From Methylococcaceae bacterium (GTDB lineage: Bacteria > Pseudomonadota > Gammaproteobacteria > Methylococcales > Methylomonadaceae), in contig JABFST010000338.1 of the NCBI GenBank assembly GCA_013140465.1, positions 1-9,046 of the forward strand: 9,046 nucleotides of DNA, given 5' to 3'. Numbering within the stretch: position 1 is the first letter of the stretch; every line of letters begins with the position of its first letter. A program made the translations under genes and the position numbers. Below the pieces are notes generated by a model that did not search any database, was not told the origin of the DNA, and worked only from the letters and a program-made list of their open reading frames with translations. This document shows positions 7,179 through 9,046 of the stretch, piece by piece.

Positions 7179-7225
7179 ATCTTTAGGTTATTGCACCTTT
7201 AATCTTGAACCTAGCACTTTACGAT

Positions 7226-7753
7226 TTATTTTTCTGCGTTCTCATTCCAGATAGGGTTGTCCCTGTCAGCTGGATCAAGTTTGGCGTTGTCTTCTGGATA
7301 AATATGCCAAAAAGATTGGTCTATTTTGGCGTTGCTATAACCTTCTTTCTTTTCATGGGTAAATGGGCACCACCAGTTTTCAACAATTTTTACCATATAC
7401 GCGTGCCATTCAAAAACGGCGACACTGACTGGGCAATACCATGTGCAATTGAGTATCCAATACAGTTTTGATTGCGCCAAACTCGCTTTAAAAGAGCCGT
7501 GCATTGTGATTTGGCTTTTTAAATCATAGCGATGGCTACTGCGTTCGGGTAGGAAATCGCTAAAAGTCTTAATGTTTTTGCCGCCGATGAGGCGTAAATG
7601 GTAGTAAGTCAGATAGGCGCTGATGAATACAAACGGCAGTGTAATGATCGGCAAGTAGACAAAAACAAGACCGATGGCCCTTTGCCATACTGGCACTTGT
7701 TTATGGTTTTTACCAATTTCAGCTCGACCCGAGCAGGAATCACAGGCTTTCAT
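7226..7753 (-). CDS. Unrecognised membrane protein, 175 residues, rich in Trp, Cys and His
   Basis: I do not recognise this protein. It starts MKACDSC, giving a CxxC pair (Cys4, Cys7), with no signal peptide. A strongly hydrophobic segment at about 26-50 (IGLVFVYLPIITLPFVFISA) is a clear membrane span; a second at about 97-116 (LYWILNCTWYC, then PVSVAVFEW) is probable. The loop between them is about 46 residues and polar. Another cysteine pair (Cys103, Cys107) lies in the second span, and WWCP (127-130) follows it. The tail is hydrophilic and acidic (150-175). In all there are 8 Trp, 5 Cys and 7 His, a composition that could suit metal or redox-cofactor binding in a membrane, but that is speculation. 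The ATG at 7753 has GAGGAT about 10 nt upstream. The gene lies between rlmI and dusB in the same direction, with gaps of 132 and 96 bp, so it may be transcribed alone. That the frame is real is supported by the coherent membrane topology and ribosome binding site. Confidence 0.75.
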   Translation of the reverse strand: MKACDSCSGRAEIGKNHKQVPVWQRAIGLVFVYLPIITLPFVFISAYLTYYHLRLIGGKNIKTFSDFLPERSSHRYDLKSQITMHGSFKASLAQSKLYWILNCTWYCPVSVAVFEWHAYMVKIVENWWCPFTHEKKEGYSNAKIDQSFWHIYPEDNAKLDPADRDNPIWNENAEK

Positions 7754-7763
7754 TTTATAGGGT

Positions 7764-7769
7764 ATCCTC
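7764..7769 (-). promoter_or_regulatory. Ribosome binding site of the 175-residue membrane protein
   Basis: On the minus strand GAGGAT precedes the ATG at 7753 by 10 nt. The spacing is at the long end of normal, but this is the only Shine-Dalgarno-like sequence near that start and it helps show that the frame is translated. Confidence 0.5.
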
Positions 7770-7778
7770 GGTGGTATT

Positions 7779-7800
7779 GTTATAGTTATAAGGCGTTATA
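7779..7800 (-). promoter_or_regulatory. Triple TATAAC motif, possible -10 region
   Basis: Read on the minus strand, TATAAC occurs three times in 22 bp (7779-7784, 7785-7790, 7795-7800), upstream of the membrane protein gene. TTGGCA (7811-7816) matches 5 of 6 bases of a -35 box, but its spacing to the copies (10, 20 and 26 bp) is not the standard 17 bp. A promoter here is plausible on position and AT content only. Confidence 0.25.
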
Positions 7801-7846
7801 GCTTGTTTGTTGCCAACGTGGGTTGCCTATGAACCCAAAAACAAGC
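7801..7846. repeat. Nested inverted repeat downstream of rlmI
   Basis: Outer arms GCTTGTTT (7801-7808) and AAACAAGC (7839-7846) are perfect 8-bp inverted repeats. Between them GGGTT (7820-7824) and AACCC (7832-7836) form a 5-bp inner stem with a 7-nt loop. The structure begins 39 nt after the rlmI stop and lies ahead of the membrane protein gene. It has no clear U tract on either strand, so a factor-dependent 3' end, an mRNA-stabilising structure or a regulatory dyad are all possible. Confidence 0.45.
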
Positions 7847-7885
7847 GCTGTATTTTATAATGCGGTTAAGGATGTCTCAATGCTT

Positions 7886-9046
7886 TTATAGGCTGGGCGA
7901 GACTTTGCAAAAATACGTTTTTAGGTATTCAGACTCGGGTGATGCCGGGTCTATAGGGTGGTCAGGCCCTTGTCCACCGCTGGCAAAAAATACCAAATGA
8001 CGGTCGATATGCCGCCCTGAAGAGCGCAAAATTTCATGCAGATTGTCTCGGCTTAGGTGAAATGAGCAAGATGCGGAAATTAAGACCCCGTTTTTAGACA
8101 GCACCTGTAAAGCCAACTGGTTCAGTCGCCGATACGCCTCATAACCTTGCTTGAAGTCTTTTTTGCGTTTAATGAGGGCAGGGGGGTCTAGGACAATAAT
8201 ATCATAGAGTTGGTTGTCGAGGCGGGCTTGCTTTAAAAACTCAAACACATCGTTGCGCACAAACTGCATTTTGTCGGCAACCCCGTTGAGTCCGGCGTTA
8301 GTGCTGGCAAGGGCTAATGCGCCTTCGGAGGCATCCACACAAGTGACTTCCGATGCCCCGGCCATAGCCGCAGGTATGCCCCATGCGCCAGTATAAGAAA
8401 ATAAATCCAGCACCCGTTGGTTTTTAGCAATGCCCGCCAAATAGGCGCGGCTGCTGCGGTGGTCGTAAAACCAGCCGGTTTTTTGTCCGTCTAAGATGTC
8501 TATTTTAAATTGCGCACCATTCTCTTCAATGATGAGGGTTTCGGGCAGTGCTCCATAAACCAGTTCGGATTCGGCGCTCAAGCCTTCCAGCTGGCGTTGG
8601 CTGTTGTCGTTTTTTAGGATAATCGCAGTGGGCTGCAATAATTCGTGCAGGGCGGTAAACAACGCCTCACGGCGTAGCTCTATGCCTACGGTGGTGATTT
8701 GCAGTGACAGCACGCTGCCAAAACGGTCGATAACCAAGCCGGGCAAGCCGTCGCTTTCCCCAAAAATAAGGCGGTAGTAGGGTTTGTCAAACAGCTTTTC
8801 ACGCAAATCCAAGGCCGTGGACAGGCGTTCCTTAAAAAAATTGACTCCGCATTTAAGGTTGTTTTTTCGGGATAGCAGCCGTGCGCACACTAAGGTGTGG
8901 GGGTTGATGTAAGCCGTACCAAGTATCTTGCCGTCATCCCCCACTACATGCACTAAGTCACCTGCGCTAAAGTGTTCTAAAGGGGAACGCTTAGTGTCCA
9001 CCTCGTTGCTAAAAACCCATAAATGGCCTTTGCGCAGGAGTTTGTC
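7886..9046 (-). CDS. rlmI: Class I 23S rRNA cytosine-C5 methyltransferase, RlmI-like (5' end outside window)
   Basis: RlmI methylates C5 of a 23S rRNA cytidine (C1962 in E. coli) using SAM. The frame is open to the window edge, and the 15 codons before the GTG at 9001 encode KGHLWVFSNE, the conserved PUA-domain start of this family, so that GTG is not the start. 386 residues are visible against 396 in E. coli RlmI, so only about ten are likely missing. In visible numbering: PUA domain about 1-80, GESDGLPGLVIDRFG (96-110), DGQKTGWFYDHR (186-197), SAM motif I DLFSYTGAWG (214-223), the acidic residue in VDAS (238), NDVFEF (265-270), DPPAL (287-291) and SCSFH (326-330) with the likely catalytic Cys327. 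The end EYLKTYFCKV is also typical. COG1092 includes paralogues of uncertain target, so the exact rRNA position is inferred. Confidence 0.9.
   Translation of the reverse strand, partial: DKLLRKGHLWVFSNEVDTKRSPLEHFSAGDLVHVVGDDGKILGTAYINPHTLVCARLLSRKNNLKCGVNFFKERLSTALDLREKLFDKPYYRLIFGESDGLPGLVIDRFGSVLSLQITTVGIELRREALFTALHELLQPTAIILKNDNSQRQLEGLSAESELVYGALPETLIIEENGAQFKIDILDGQKTGWFYDHRSSRAYLAGIAKNQRVLDLFSYTGAWGIPAAMAGASEVTCVDASEGALALASTNAGLNGVADKMQFVRNDVFEFLKQARLDNQLYDIIVLDPPALIKRKKDFKQGYEAYRRLNQLALQVLSKNGVLISASCSFHLSRDNLHEILRSSGRHIDRHLVFFASGGQGPDHPIDPASPESEYLKTYFCKVSPSL

Noticed and set aside
6603..7202. 199-residue open frame on the + strand opposite dusB
   Set aside because: It lies almost wholly antisense to the well-supported dusB and has no recognisable motif or ribosome binding site; it is a by-product of dusB codon use.
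7205..7471. 88-residue + strand frame opposite the 175-residue membrane protein
   Set aside because: The minus-strand frame is twice as long, has a ribosome binding site and a coherent membrane topology; the + frame shows no family features.

Overview
The window looks like chromosomal DNA of a gammaproteobacterium. The main reason is the gene order dusB-fis-purH-purD: Fis occurs mainly in beta- and gammaproteobacteria, and dusB directly upstream of fis is a gammaproteobacterial hallmark. A LuxI-like acyltransferase of the type linked to PEP-CTERM/exosortase systems suggests an environmental, exopolysaccharide-forming lineage. A methanotroph of the Methylococcales would fit, but this is inference, because no methane-oxidation gene is visible.

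Layout from left to right. Positions 1-894 hold the 3' part of a TonB-dependent outer-membrane receptor on the + strand. It converges, 15 bp apart, on a minus-strand gene (910-1632) for a PEP-CTERM/exosortase-associated acyltransferase that starts with TTG. A 367-bp intergenic region (1633-1999) follows, with a plausible minus-strand promoter and a small inverted repeat. A + strand SAM-dependent methyltransferase (2000-2782) ends convergently with purD, and a palindromic hairpin overlaps its stop codon.

From 2869 to 7129 the minus strand carries dusB, fis, purH and purD, read from right to left. dusB and fis overlap by 4 bp, fis and purH are 50 bp apart, and purH and purD are separated by 105 bp holding a near-perfect 28-nt palindrome. 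The set joins a tRNA dihydrouridine synthase, a nucleoid and growth-rate regulator, and two enzymes of de novo purine synthesis (the last two steps to IMP, and GAR synthesis). All of these are growth-related functions.

Upstream of dusB, still on the minus strand, lie an unrecognised 175-residue membrane protein rich in Trp, Cys and His (7226-7753) and an RlmI-type 23S rRNA cytosine methyltransferase (7886-9046), whose 5' end lies outside the window. The 132-bp gap between these two contains a nested inverted repeat.

Most of the window is ordinary housekeeping sequence. The items most worth a second look are the unrecognised membrane protein, the lone exosortase-type acyltransferase beside a methyltransferase, and the palindrome between purH and purD. 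I see no CRISPR array, transposase, tRNA, rRNA or phage gene.
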